NCBI RefSeq assembly: GCF_031157835.1
Contig: NZ_JAVIDR010000015.1
Coordinates: forward strand, 1-64,000
Direction: 5' to 3'
From: Acinetobacter rudis
GTDB lineage: Bacteria; Pseudomonadota; Gammaproteobacteria; Pseudomonadales; Moraxellaceae
DNA: 64,000 nucleotides
Shown here: piece after piece, positions 28,501 through 38,865 of the stretch
Numbering within the stretch: the stretch's first letter is position 1
Layout of the letters: every line of letters starts with the position of its first letter
Translations under genes and position numbers: made by a program
Notes under the pieces: model-generated
What the model was told of the DNA's origin: nothing
Seen by the model: the letters and a program-made list of their open reading frames with translations, nothing else
Databases searched by the model: none

Positions 28501-29119
28501 GTTCGCACAACAACGTGAGCAATATGATCAACTTAAGCTAAAGCAGCAAATTTACCAACAAAACTTGAGTAAATTAGAACAATTTTCTGCGGACATTGAG
28601 CAAATACAACAGCAAGAATATCGTTGGAGTAAAATTTCTGCTTTGTTAGGTGATGCGCATGGTAAAAAATTCAGAGATTTAGCTCAGCAATATCACCTAG
28701 ATATTTTAATTGAGTACGCCAATCAACAACTGGTGATGTTGTCACAGCGTTATACGCTAAAACGCTTAGAAAATTCACTCAGTCTCGCCATCATAGATCA
28801 CGACATGGATGGTGAAACTCGTTCGGTATCATCGCTTTCTGGTGGTGAATCATTTTTAACTGCTTTAGCCCTATCTTTGGCAATTGCCAATATGGCCTCA
28901 GGTTCAATGAAAATTGAATCATTATTTATTGATGAGGGTTTTGGAACATTGGATGCAAGTTCACTACATATGGTCATGAACGCCCTTGACCAATTGCAAA
29001 GTCAAGGACGAAAAGTCGTCTTAATCTCACATATACCAGACATGCATGAGCGTATTCCTGTACAAATTCAGGTTAATCCCTGTGGTGCAGGTGCGAGTCG
29101 GATTGAAATAGTGGCTTAA
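25523..29119 (+). CDS. sbcC: Exonuclease SbcCD subunit C (Rad50-type ATPase)
   Basis: At 1198 residues it is longer than E. coli SbcC (1048). Walker A GKTGAGKSS (37-45) is at the start, the zinc-hook CxxC (C596 and C599 in CLVCG) in the middle, and the signature SLSGGES (about 1105) and Walker B LFIDEGFGTLD (about 1133) at the end. Between them the two coiled-coil arms (about 200-590 and 620-1060) are exceptionally rich in glutamine, coded by runs of CAA and CAG, with many QQQ and QLEQ repeats. The ATPase ends look normal, so the complex should be active. It forms an operon with sbcD. It ends convergent to the lipoprotein gene, the two overlapping by 4 bases. Confidence 0.96.
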   Translation: MKILSIKIKNLASLAGEQHIDFDSEPLASAGLIAIVGKTGAGKSSILDAMCLALFNRVPRLKDSDGKITDVDGSELPVNSPLTVLRRGTAHGYAELCFIAQDQKHYAVRWEIKRARENPAGKLQSIQRSLKCLTDGIVLADKAKAVDEYIKKITQLSFEQFTRAVLLAQSEVTAFLKARDNERGELLEYLTNSNIFTKIGELAFRKTKDIAAERKQLEQLIGHIELLTPEQVTELEAQFNSTKLKLQQLEQDKQQLTQQQQWYEQQQKLQLALDEKKQYQAQQQLAQQALTPEHNRLKRIEIFAEIRSQVDQQQQYLHIQQQLSPNITQLHQHFSDIELQYANIQAQYQRAADGFNQRQAFRKQYANELKQVQQCVELRGLISEQYRKLQSKQQQLLQQQKPLQEQSIRCQQQGQQQLEQLEQLHLQLCDTEQFSSLDQGIQAHIQQLEQFIQQYPAIEHHLGPIHQAEQALKQLQLQLEQTINQFGHIEHIEQQLSQSRLQRESQVKQLGQLDFISQQLQQLSKLAQERVQTQNQLDHTVQQLQQQQHATDQAEQLLQQHKTERTQLQDILQQQRLLHSENIEKLRQDLVEGQACLVCGSTEHPYHSNQQALSKTLFELQLQQEQQAEQKEQHSLHAWQQAKQNVVRLQTSQEQYIAQLDQLNAKYQHLSLELRPTAQTLGLQLDLTQPTPQLEQAVQQQRAEYQQSLDQLAQAELCYSQAIKDQNQLQQQIQQQQHQIATAEQLQQQVQHLIACLTETEQQHWQQQVSQSGQLLLERLKQRAQQLQIQQQLRQQHEQLQQQSQLITAQLNQLEQQNQELQLSLQEVADRGQSNTEKAQQLIELMTTIADCKPQEWLEQQQHQDQQQLEQYQLEQKNLETCRLQYEAQKTELAQLKAQANHNQNSLQQVMLYIDQWLKQHQDFNQVELAQLQAVSPAQIQDIRQQLAQADRAFNDATAALNTLYAQCQEHQSNQPSIQYDALITAISQHTAQFAQQREQYDQLKLKQQIYQQNLSKLEQFSADIEQIQQQEYRWSKISALLGDAHGKKFRDLAQQYHLDILIEYANQQLVMLSQRYTLKRLENSLSLAIIDHDMDGETRSVSSLSGGESFLTALALSLAIANMASGSMKIESLFIDEGFGTLDASSLHMVMNALDQLQSQGRKVVLISHIPDMHERIPVQIQVNPCGAGASRIEIVA

Positions 29120-29883
29120 CGATCTGCTGGAAAAGCATTCGGTGCCGGAGCATATTGGTTATTACTACGTTGTTTTACCTCAGGAACTTTGAGCTCATAA
29201 ATGACGCTACCAATAATACCGGTATTCTGCACTGAGCCACTGACACTATTGGCTGCATAGGCATCTTTAGGTTGACTAAAAGTAAATGAAGCGACTGCAT
29301 CATTACTTTTACGGAAACCTTCAATGTCTAATGTCTTATAAGGCTCAAGTATATAACCCGCATTATGGCGTGATGCAGCTCGGCCATTAATCACATCGAG
29401 CCCATCGACACTTGCAACGACTTCAAAAGTTTTCCCTGTGTGATTTTCATAACGAAGTTGATAACTTTGCCCATTCTTACCAGCTAAAAAGTACTGTTGG
29501 TCTGCACGGTACAATGCCAAACCATGACCTCGATCATCAACAACAGAAAGACTAATTTTCCCAGCATTCAAGGCAATACTATTTACAGCCCGACCTTGGA
29601 AGTCTTTATTGGCATATCGTAATAAAACTTCAGCCACAGGCTTATTACTTAAACGGCGTAAGTCGACTTCTGTCACCTGTGATTGAATATCATCTCCCCA
29701 AGACGTACCTAAGCGTTCCTCACTTGAAATCTTAGCATTTGTTATACGATCTTTCGCTACAGAAACCGCTGTTGTTTCCTGATTCAGTCTAGTGCTATTT
29801 TGTTGTGTTTCAATTGGTTTTTGACTACATGCAGCCAGAAAGATGGCACTAAAAACCCCAACAAATTGATTTATTTTCTTCAT
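29116..29883 (-). CDS. Predicted lipoprotein of unknown function
   Basis: This 255-residue protein has a lipoprotein signal: basic start, hydrophobic stretch and lipobox LAAC with Cys19. After a polar linker (about 25-60) comes a beta-rich part (about 65-230; for example VAEVLLRYANKDFQG and SYQLRYENHTGKTFEV), which could be one or two immunoglobulin-like or YcfL-like domains. Function unknown. It sits between sbcC (convergent) and the YggS-type gene (same strand, 84 bases). Its C-terminus is Pro/Asn-rich. Confidence 0.75.
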   Translation of the reverse strand: MKKINQFVGVFSAIFLAACSQKPIETQQNSTRLNQETTAVSVAKDRITNAKISSEERLGTSWGDDIQSQVTEVDLRRLSNKPVAEVLLRYANKDFQGRAVNSIALNAGKISLSVVDDRGHGLALYRADQQYFLAGKNGQSYQLRYENHTGKTFEVVASVDGLDVINGRAASRHNAGYILEPYKTLDIEGFRKSNDAVASFTFSQPKDAYAANSVSGSVQNTGIIGSVIYELKVPEVKQRSNNQYAPAPNAFPADR

Positions 29884-29967
29884 TTAGCTTTTATATCCTG
29901 CATGATAATGTAAAAACTATAAACACAAAGCCACATAAAGAAAAGATGATTTATATGATCTAAAAAA

Positions 29968-30657
29968 CTAAACTTGGGCGTAATGACGCTGACCAAATAG
30001 TGCCGTACCAATCCGAACAATGGTTGCCCCTGCACTAATCGCGGCTTGTAAATCCCCTGACATTCCCATACTCAAAGTATCCCAATCTTGAGGATGTGCA
30101 TGTTCGCCTTTTACTTGCTCGAATAATGTTGCCGCATCTTGAAAAGCTTGATGATGATTTGGTGCTGGAATAACCATGAGACCACGTAAACGTAACTGTG
30201 GTAAGGCACTAATTTCACGAACTAAAGTGGCTACTTCTTCTACTGAACAACCATCCTTAGTATCTTGTTGATCTATATTCACTTGTAAACAAACATTGAG
30301 TGGCGCTAAATCTGCTGGGCGCTGTTGGGATAATCGCTGAGCAATAATCAGACGGTCCACGCCATGCACCCAAGCAAACTTTTCAGCTAATGGCTTGGTT
30401 TTATTACGTTGTATATGTCCAATAAAATGCCACTCAATGTTTAAGTCTGCTAGTGCTTCAATTTTCTCTAAAGCTTCCTGTAAATAGTTTTCACCAAAGC
30501 TGCGTTGTCCAGCCTGATATAACTGCTCAATGGCTTGACTTGGATGGGTCTTCGATACCGCCAAAAGCTGTACGTCATCTACAGATCTATTTGCTGACTC
30601 ACAAGCGCTTTGAATCTGTGCTAATACTTCACGTCGTGCTAGATGCAGCTCATTCAT
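29968..30657 (-). CDS. yggS: YggS-type pyridoxal phosphate homeostasis protein
   Basis: This 229-residue single-domain alanine-racemase fold has the PLP lysine in VQLLAVSKTHPS (about 36), then GENYLQEALEK, EWHFIGHIQRNK and the phosphate-binding end SMGMSGDLQAAISAG and VRIGTALFGQRHY. It has no proven enzyme activity; it balances free pyridoxal phosphate and amino acid pools. In Pseudomonas the equivalent gene also lies head-to-head with a pilT gene, as here. Intact. Confidence 0.94.
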   Translation of the reverse strand: MNELHLARREVLAQIQSACESANRSVDDVQLLAVSKTHPSQAIEQLYQAGQRSFGENYLQEALEKIEALADLNIEWHFIGHIQRNKTKPLAEKFAWVHGVDRLIIAQRLSQQRPADLAPLNVCLQVNIDQQDTKDGCSVEEVATLVREISALPQLRLRGLMVIPAPNHHQAFQDAATLFEQVKGEHAHPQDWDTLSMGMSGDLQAAISAGATIVRIGTALFGQRHYAQV

Positions 30658-30773
30658 ACGGATTTACTCTTATCTCAAATTTATAAAACTTCGTCAGCCT
30701 ACAATTGGCCAAGCAGAAATTAGCTCTTATTATGCTACAAAATAACAAAAATAAGGCACTCACTATAATCATA

Positions 30774-31808
30774 ATGGATCTGATCAATCTACTTGAGCTT
30801 ACACTCAAGCAAAAAGCTTCTGACCTACACCTCTCCTCTGGAATTGCCCCGATACTTAGAATCGATGGTGAATTACAAACGCTCAATTTGGCACCCTTAG
30901 AAAGTGAGGTACTTTTCAACAGCTTTAAAACAGTTTTGACCCATCAGCAAATTGAACAGCTCCAGCAACAACAAGAATTAGATTTTGCCTTAGAACTTAC
31001 AGATGCTTCTCGCTTTAGAATCCATTTATTTTCTCAGAGTCGTGGCATTTCTGCAGCAATACGCTGTATTCCCTCCACAATAATCCCCTTAACTCATTTC
31101 GATTTTAAAAATACCTTAGAAAAAATTTGTACTTTTCCACATGGTTTAGTTTTAGTCACAGGCCCTACAGGGTCAGGAAAATCAAGCACACTTGCAGCTA
31201 TGTTAGAACATATCAACTTAACCCGATCTGCACACATACTGAGTATTGAAGATCCGATTGAATACCGTTTTCAAGCAAAAAAATGCCTAATCCAACAAAG
31301 AGAAATATCAAAACATAGTCTTAACTTTAATACAGCTCTACATGCAGCTCTACGCCAAGATCCTGATATTATTTTTATTGGTGAGTTACGTGATGCAAAA
31401 ACCATTCGCCTAGCCTTATCCGCAGCAGAAACGGGTCATTTGGTCTTCGCAAGTTTGCATAGTGCTTCAGCCTGTAAAACAGTGAACCGTATTATCGATG
31501 CATTTCCAACCGCCGAAAAAGAACCTATTCGTAAGCTCTTCGCTGAATCAATACAAGCAATCATTGCACAAGTTTTGCTAAAAAAAACAACTGGAGGGCG
31601 TGTGGCTGCTCATGAAATCATGCTTTCAACGCCAGCAATCCGTAATTTAATTCATGAGAATAAAATTGCTCAGCTGTATTCAAGCTTACAGACCAATAGT
31701 GCATTAGGGATGATCACACTTGATCAATGTTTAAAATCTTTAGTACAACAAGGAACTATTCTCTCGGAACAAGCACGTACTGTGGCGCACTATCCTGAAA
31801 ATTTCTAA
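30774..31808 (+). CDS. PilT-like type IV pilus ATPase
   Basis: The start MDLINLLELTLKQKASDLHL at 30774 matches the PilT pattern; the frame opens earlier but without family similarity. The 344 residues include a PAS-like N-terminal part, Walker A GPTGSGKSS (about 130-138), the Asp box IEDPIEY, Walker B IIFIGELRD, the His box HLVFASLHS, and the PilT-typical AIRNLIHE. These ATPases drive pilus retraction for twitching and DNA uptake. It stands alone (no pilU follows). The sequence is diverged from the usual PilT start (MDITELL), so it may be an additional paralogue. Divergent from yggS. Confidence 0.85.
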   Translation: MDLINLLELTLKQKASDLHLSSGIAPILRIDGELQTLNLAPLESEVLFNSFKTVLTHQQIEQLQQQQELDFALELTDASRFRIHLFSQSRGISAAIRCIPSTIIPLTHFDFKNTLEKICTFPHGLVLVTGPTGSGKSSTLAAMLEHINLTRSAHILSIEDPIEYRFQAKKCLIQQREISKHSLNFNTALHAALRQDPDIIFIGELRDAKTIRLALSAAETGHLVFASLHSASACKTVNRIIDAFPTAEKEPIRKLFAESIQAIIAQVLLKKTTGGRVAAHEIMLSTPAIRNLIHENKIAQLYSSLQTNSALGMITLDQCLKSLVQQGTILSEQARTVAHYPENF

Positions 31809-31841
31809 AAAAAAGAGAGGATAAATTCCTCTCTCTTTTTC
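31808..31841. terminator. Bidirectional terminator between the PilT-like gene and fur
   Basis: AGAGAGGA and TCCTCTCT with a 5-base loop, flanked by A-run and T-run, so it can end both convergent genes. Confidence 0.8.
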
Positions 31842-31866
31842 ATACACAAGTACTTTTATGTATTTA

Positions 31867-32304
31867 TTACTTTTTGCGCATTGCCTCTTGGCAAGCATTA
31901 TCACTACAAAAACCATAGAGGTTTAGGGAATGACCTGTCAAAGAAAAACCGAACTGTTCAGCAACTTTATGTTGCTCCTCTTCGATAATATCATTAGTAA
32001 ATTCAATTACTTTATTACAATTTTGGCACACAATATGATCATGATGATCTTCTTGCATGATTTCAAAAACAGAGTGATTGTTTTCAAAATGATGACGTTG
32101 AATAATTCCTGCAGCTTCAAATTGAGTTAACACACGATATACCGTCGCTAAACCAACATCCTCACCTTGTTCAAGTAAGGTCTTATAAATATCTTCTGCA
32201 CTCAAGTGATGTTGTTTTGAATTTTCAAGTAATTCCAAAATTTTTATTCGTGGTAAGGTGACTTTCAGTCCAGCTTTGCGTAAGTCTTGATTTGAAATAG
32301 CCAT
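31867..32304 (-). CDS. fur: Ferric uptake regulator Fur
   Basis: This 145-residue regulator has an N-terminal winged helix (LRKAGLKVTLPRIKILELL, then GLATVYRVL), the metal-binding histidines HHFENNH and EDHHDHIVC, the cysteine pair CQNC and a C-terminal CSDNAC pair. With Fe(II) it represses iron uptake genes. It is divergent from bamE with 112 bases between the starts, the usual fur-omlA arrangement of Pseudomonas relatives. I see no convincing Fur box in that gap by eye. Confidence 0.97.
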   Translation of the reverse strand: MAISNQDLRKAGLKVTLPRIKILELLENSKQHHLSAEDIYKTLLEQGEDVGLATVYRVLTQFEAAGIIQRHHFENNHSVFEIMQEDHHDHIVCQNCNKVIEFTNDIIEEEQHKVAEQFGFSLTGHSLNLYGFCSDNACQEAMRKK

Positions 32305-32416
32305 ATAACGGTGTCTCTAAACAAATTTTAAGTTGGAATATGCAACAGAGTTTAGATGCAGTATGATCTATCATTGTATCAATTGCATCAAAAATAAATT
32401 GGGATAGTGTAGCAAA

Positions 32417-32815
32417 ATGCAAAAAATCATGCTGGCTTTATTTACCGCCACAGTACTCAGTGGTTGTTCTGTCTTTGGCGTTTACAAGGTTGATATTCCT
32501 CAAGGAACACCACTAACCAAAGCGCAAGCTTCACAAATTCAAGTCGGGATGACTCACCAACAGGTACGTTTCTTACTTGGCAGTCCAACCGTAACTGATC
32601 CATTAAACCCTTTACGTTGGGACTATATTTACAACTACATTCCTGGAACGTATGCGAAAAAAGCCAAAATTCCTGCAGCGAATGGCCAACACCTGAAAGT
32701 GTATTTTGATGAGTCTGGTATCGTAAACAAAGTTGAAGGCTTAGAAACTATCCCAGATTCTCAGCCAGGTTTACCACCATCAAAAGAAGCCATTCTTAAT
32801 GCTCCTCCACTATAG
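32417..32815 (+). CDS. bamE: Outer-membrane assembly lipoprotein BamE (SmpA/OmlA)
   Basis: This 132-residue lipoprotein has the signal MQKIMLALFTATVLSGCS with lipobox LSGC (Cys16). The SmpA/OmlA domain shows LTKAQASQIQVGMTHQQVR, LLGSPTVTDP and RWDYIYNYIPG. BamE is a small part of the Bam complex that inserts beta-barrel proteins in the outer membrane. A terminator follows directly. Confidence 0.95.
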   Translation: MQKIMLALFTATVLSGCSVFGVYKVDIPQGTPLTKAQASQIQVGMTHQQVRFLLGSPTVTDPLNPLRWDYIYNYIPGTYAKKAKIPAANGQHLKVYFDESGIVNKVEGLETIPDSQPGLPPSKEAILNAPPL

Positions 32816-32835
32816 TCACTTTAAATAAAATTACT

Positions 32836-32860
32836 ACCCCTCTGCTGAGGGGTTTTTATT
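32836..32860 (+). terminator. Terminator of bamE
   Basis: CCCCTC, a 4-base loop, GAGGGG and TTTTTATT. Confidence 0.88.
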
Positions 32861-32881
32861 CAATTCAAGTGCTTATAGCGA

Positions 32882-33205
32882 TTACTTCAAATGTTTAAAA
32901 CGATTGCCTCTGCAATATCGCCCCACTGGATTTGCCAAAGCACGTTTACGACGGATTTCTTTCGGGTTAGCTTGTAGAGGTCTATAAACCTCTACTCGAT
33001 CACCAGCCTCTAAGGTATGGTCAAGATCGGCAACCTGAATCGAAAAAATACCAACATGCATTGGCTGTTCAAATGTCACTTGTTGTAATAAACCACTAAG
33101 CGCAATTGCCTGACGCACAGTCATACCTGCTCTAAATTCAACTGCTTGATAAAACTGTAATTGTGGTGAAACGTAGCTCACCCATACCTGTGCCGCTTGT
33201 GTCAT
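32882..33205 (-). CDS. RnfH/RatB family protein (UPF0125)
   Basis: This 107-residue ubiquitin-like beta-grasp protein begins TQAAQVWVSYVSPQLQFYQ and has LEAGDRVEVYRPLQANPKEI, the RnfH family signature. In related bacteria it lies with ratA, smpB and bamE near fur; here ratA and smpB are missing from the cluster. Its cellular role is poorly defined. Its start overlaps the stop of the transporter gene by one base, so the two are one operon. The tail is very basic. Confidence 0.88.
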   Translation of the reverse strand: MTQAAQVWVSYVSPQLQFYQAVEFRAGMTVRQAIALSGLLQQVTFEQPMHVGIFSIQVADLDHTLEAGDRVEVYRPLQANPKEIRRKRALANPVGRYCRGNRFKHLK

Positions 33206-34272
33206 TAGATCAATTGTCCGACAAATGCAACAATGGCAAGTAGAATTGAAAGTGGTAAAACGATACGTACTGCAATACGCCAGATATTGTATACCGCCTC
33301 ATTCCCCATATTCATGGCTTTACGCAAATGGCTAATTTTCATCATCCATCCCACAAAAATGGTATAGATGAAACAAATAACCAAGCCCCAAAGCATGAGT
33401 AATGGATTGAGCCACTGTGCCAAGTTAGGGACAAACCAAATTGCAAGTGCTGCAAAGCAAATCGCATATTGAAGAAAGACTGAAACTTGGCGATGTTGTA
33501 ATTGCACACGTGCAAACTGTAGTAGCAAAGCAGCCACAGCAATAACACTAAATACAATACTAATTGCTGGAAGCTGTGCATTTACGCCAAAATAAGCAAA
33601 AGCAATCACTGCCAATAACTGCCCTAACCATATAGGTAACACAGTCTTTGTAGCAGAATCTTGAGCTTGAATATTATTTAAGCTATTTTGCCAGTACAGT
33701 CCTAAACCTAGACCCGTTGCAACTAAAGCAAGAATGGTTGCATTCCCCCACTCACCGAAGCTTAATTCAGTCATATGCCAAGGTGTAAGTGCAGCAGGAT
33801 AAACTGTAGCAAATACCAGTGAAGCCAAAACACCAACTACACTTAATACAAGTAAAATTTGACGCGAAATAAATGACAAACCAAATGCCAATATGACACA
33901 AATCAAAACCAACCAATGATGTTCAATGGCCAGTGCACTCGGCTTTAGATTCATTGCAGTGATATTAAAAACAATACCACCTGCCAAAAATGGTATAAAT
34001 ACAACAGCGAGCCAGCCGACTATTCGCCATTTAGGTGAAACATCAGCATCACGCGTTAAACTTGATAAAGCATTTAATGCGGTGGTTTTACTTCTTTTAG
34101 CTAAGGCAATCTCAAGATAAGCAATGGGTAAAGCCAATAATAGCATTGTCGCGAGCCATAGCATCCAAAAATCAATCTGACGATCCACTGCTAGACCTAA
34201 ACTAGGAGCAAGACCTGCAATAAGAATAAATGATAAACAAAATGCCATCAGCGGCGATAACCATCGTGACAT
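33205..34272 (-). CDS. NSS-like sodium-dependent transporter
   Basis: The best start is the ATG at 34272, preceded by AGGA at 7 bases; the frame opens at a TTG at 34344. The 355 residues form about 10-11 membrane helices. SRWLSPLMAFCLSF and ALPIAYLEIALAKRSKT recall the neurotransmitter:sodium symporter (LeuT-type) family, in which an E next to the second helix motif is usual. It is shorter than LeuT (about 510) and the substrate is unknown. It lies upstream of the RnfH gene in the same operon. Family call is from pattern only. Confidence 0.65.
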   Translation of the reverse strand: MSRWLSPLMAFCLSFILIAGLAPSLGLAVDRQIDFWMLWLATMLLLALPIAYLEIALAKRSKTTALNALSSLTRDADVSPKWRIVGWLAVVFIPFLAGGIVFNITAMNLKPSALAIEHHWLVLICVILAFGLSFISRQILLVLSVVGVLASLVFATVYPAALTPWHMTELSFGEWGNATILALVATGLGLGLYWQNSLNNIQAQDSATKTVLPIWLGQLLAVIAFAYFGVNAQLPAISIVFSVIAVAALLLQFARVQLQHRQVSVFLQYAICFAALAIWFVPNLAQWLNPLLMLWGLVICFIYTIFVGWMMKISHLRKAMNMGNEAVYNIWRIAVRIVLPLSILLAIVAFVGQLI

Positions 34273-34410
34273 AGAATTGTCCTGCATGCGGTATATCCAG
34301 TGAAAAACTGCTGCTATTTTGCCTTTCTCATCAGCGAAAATCAAAGTTTCACCAGAAAAAGAACAGGATAATCACTGAAGTTAGTCTTCAAATGATTTTT
34401 TTCATTGAAC

Positions 34411-35259
34411 TTAGTACTGATCTGCCCGAGTGACTCTCTTTAAACTTGGATCTGCCTGTTCACGTAATAAACGCTGTACAATAGTTTGTGCTTTTAGAAT
34501 GGGCTGACCATCTTTAAACAAAATCAGTTCACCAGGGCTAAATGCGTGCCACTGCTCATTACGTGTTAATGGGTCAGTTGTAATCACTGCAACACGATCA
34601 AGTTCACATGTTTCCTGACTAAAATCGACCTCAACATCAATATCAATCAAACGTGCATGTTGGAATGGCGGTTCGCGTACCAACCAATGTAATTTCGTTG
34701 TTGCATAGCTAAATAATGCTTGTCCATTGGAAAAGCAGAAATTAAAAGTGCCATGTTCAGCAATTTTGGGAGAAATTTCTTCTAATGCAGCAAAGACTTG
34801 CTCTAGTTTAGGTTCAACATAACCAAAACGTTTTACCAGTTGATCTAAAATATAACAAAAAGCCAGCTCACTATCTGTGTTACCAATAGGAGTAAAACGC
34901 TCAGACAAGTCTGGTGAAAAATCATGTAAATCACCATTATGTGCAAAAATCCACTTACGTCCCCAAAGCTCACGGCTAAATGGATGCGAATTTTCTAAGG
35001 TCACTTTTCCTTGTGTCGCTTTACGAATATGTGCAATCACATTACGTGATTTAATCGGATAATTACGTACAAACTCTGCAATAGGTGAATCTACAGCAGA
35101 TTGATTATCAATAAACAGACGGCAGCCTTTGTCTTCAAAAAAGGCGATACCAAAACCATCGGAATGATCCGAGGTAATCCCTGCCCTCTGTGAAAAACCA
35201 CGAAAAGAGAATGTAATATCTGTGGGCGTAGCACAATTCATTCCAAGTAATTGGCACAT
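34411..35259 (-). CDS. Class II glutamine amidotransferase (YafJ-like)
   Basis: The start MCQLLGMNCA at 35259 puts the catalytic Cys at position 2 after Met removal, as class II enzymes require; a longer frame to 35325 would bury it. Further motifs are SDGFGIAFFED, NVIAHIRKATQG, NSHPFSRELWGRKWIFAHNGD and GNTDSELAFC. The 282 residues hold only the glutaminase domain, so it is a YafJ/GAT-type hydrolase with unknown acceptor. Single gene. Confidence 0.92.
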   Translation of the reverse strand: MCQLLGMNCATPTDITFSFRGFSQRAGITSDHSDGFGIAFFEDKGCRLFIDNQSAVDSPIAEFVRNYPIKSRNVIAHIRKATQGKVTLENSHPFSRELWGRKWIFAHNGDLHDFSPDLSERFTPIGNTDSELAFCYILDQLVKRFGYVEPKLEQVFAALEEISPKIAEHGTFNFCFSNGQALFSYATTKLHWLVREPPFQHARLIDIDVEVDFSQETCELDRVAVITTDPLTRNEQWHAFSPGELILFKDGQPILKAQTIVQRLLREQADPSLKRVTRADQY

Positions 35260-35355
35260 AATTCTTCTAACAACATAAATGACCTGAGGCCATTGTGCAT
35301 CAGCCAACAAACGCTTGCAAATCATATTCTTCGCAAGCGTTTATCTATAAAATGA

Positions 35356-36138
35356 CTAACGCATGATTTTTTTCTTAAAAACGATTTGTTTGATTGCTTC
35401 ATTCATATCAACCATAACAAAATAATCAAGACAGTTAAAATCTACATCATGGTAAGCCTGCGCAGAAAGTCGCGCATTCATACTTAAATAGACCTGAAAT
35501 AGCTTCGGAATACGTTCATCTTGTGGAAAGCTAAACTGTGGGTAATTTGGCTCAAAACTTGGTTTTGCAGCCACTTGAATAAGTTGGTGGCGAGGTAACT
35601 GACGAATATATTGATGGGTATAGTAAGCACGTGCCAAGTTGTCTTCTAAGCGAATGCTCACACAACCAATTAAATGTTTGGCTTTCATCTTCCACAATAC
35701 TGTTGGTGCTAGATTCAACCATAAAGTTGATAAAGCCCGCCCATTTCGATAACGTGGATGAACGCAAGTACGTCCAATTTCAACAATATTTGATAAATGC
35801 TCAAAAGCCGAAACATCAAATTCTTGCGCACTATAACTTTGAGCGAGTTCGTGGCCTTGAAAGTGTTTTAAACGGGTATAAGCAACAATCTCATTACTCC
35901 ATTTATCTCTCAATACTGCATGTTCACAATCTAAATCATAAAGATCTTGGTCTAAACCATTTTCAAACTGAATCCCAAACTGTTCAGAAAATTGTTCAGC
36001 TCTAAATTTTTGTACTTCTTTTAATTGTTTAAGGTCATTGATCCATTCAAAACGGTATTGCGAGGATGATTTTTTTGGTCGATTAAGGGGAAAGCTAAAG
36101 TTTTGTCGATAGTGATTGAGTTTTTCGAGCATCGTCAA
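35356..36138 (-). CDS. olsB: OlsB-like N-acyltransferase (aminolipid synthesis)
   Basis: This 260-residue protein has the acyl-homoserine-lactone-synthase/GNAT fold of OlsB proteins: KFRAEQFSEQFGI, LDQDLYDLDCEHAVLRD, NIVEIGRTCVHPRYRNGRAL and IGCVSIRLEDNLARAYY. OlsB transfers a hydroxyacyl chain to ornithine (or lysine) to make lyso-aminolipids; OlsA adds the second chain. A C-terminal stretch (DYFVMVDM) follows the core. No olsA is adjacent, though a PlsC-type gene lies at 43993. Exact substrate not provable here. Single gene, 106 bases after argB on the strand's upstream side. Confidence 0.75.
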   Translation of the reverse strand: MTMLEKLNHYRQNFSFPLNRPKKSSSQYRFEWINDLKQLKEVQKFRAEQFSEQFGIQFENGLDQDLYDLDCEHAVLRDKWSNEIVAYTRLKHFQGHELAQSYSAQEFDVSAFEHLSNIVEIGRTCVHPRYRNGRALSTLWLNLAPTVLWKMKAKHLIGCVSIRLEDNLARAYYTHQYIRQLPRHQLIQVAAKPSFEPNYPQFSFPQDERIPKLFQVYLSMNARLSAQAYHDVDFNCLDYFVMVDMNEAIKQIVFKKKIMR

Positions 36139-36206
36139 GGACTCCTTTATTTCACTCTACACTATGCAATCCTCATGACAAGAAAATGACATTTAATCAC
36201 CATAAA

Positions 36207-36230
36207 ACTCAGCCAAAAAGCTGGCTGAGT
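36207..36230 (-). terminator. Hairpin terminator of argB
   Basis: ACTCAGCCA and TGGCTGAGT with a 6-base loop; on the minus strand TTTTA follows. It starts 15 bases after the argB stop. Confidence 0.7.
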
Positions 36231-36244
36231 ATGGTCTTATATGC

Positions 36245-38585
<2,341 letters not shown>

Positions 38586-38865
38586 AGGCCAATTTCTTTC
38601 AATTTTAACATGCTAGATGTTAGTGAAAAGGAGAAATATACATTTCACCCCCAAGCAAATCACTCATCAAAACACATGATGTTTAAAAAATAAAACGTGC
38701 AATATAAGTTTTTTAATTTTTTTTAGTGACGACATTGTTATGCATAAAAGCATTATTGGGAAGCTTTTTTTATCGTCACTGTATCTGTCACATCAATAAT
38801 GCTGCAATTGAAATCAAAATCATATGCGCTATAATTTTTAATTCACATTCTGATGAAGCTGTCTT

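Noticed and set aside
38586..38865. FMN riboswitch upstream of riboflavin synthase
   Set aside because: No conserved FMN aptamer elements are visible in this gap.
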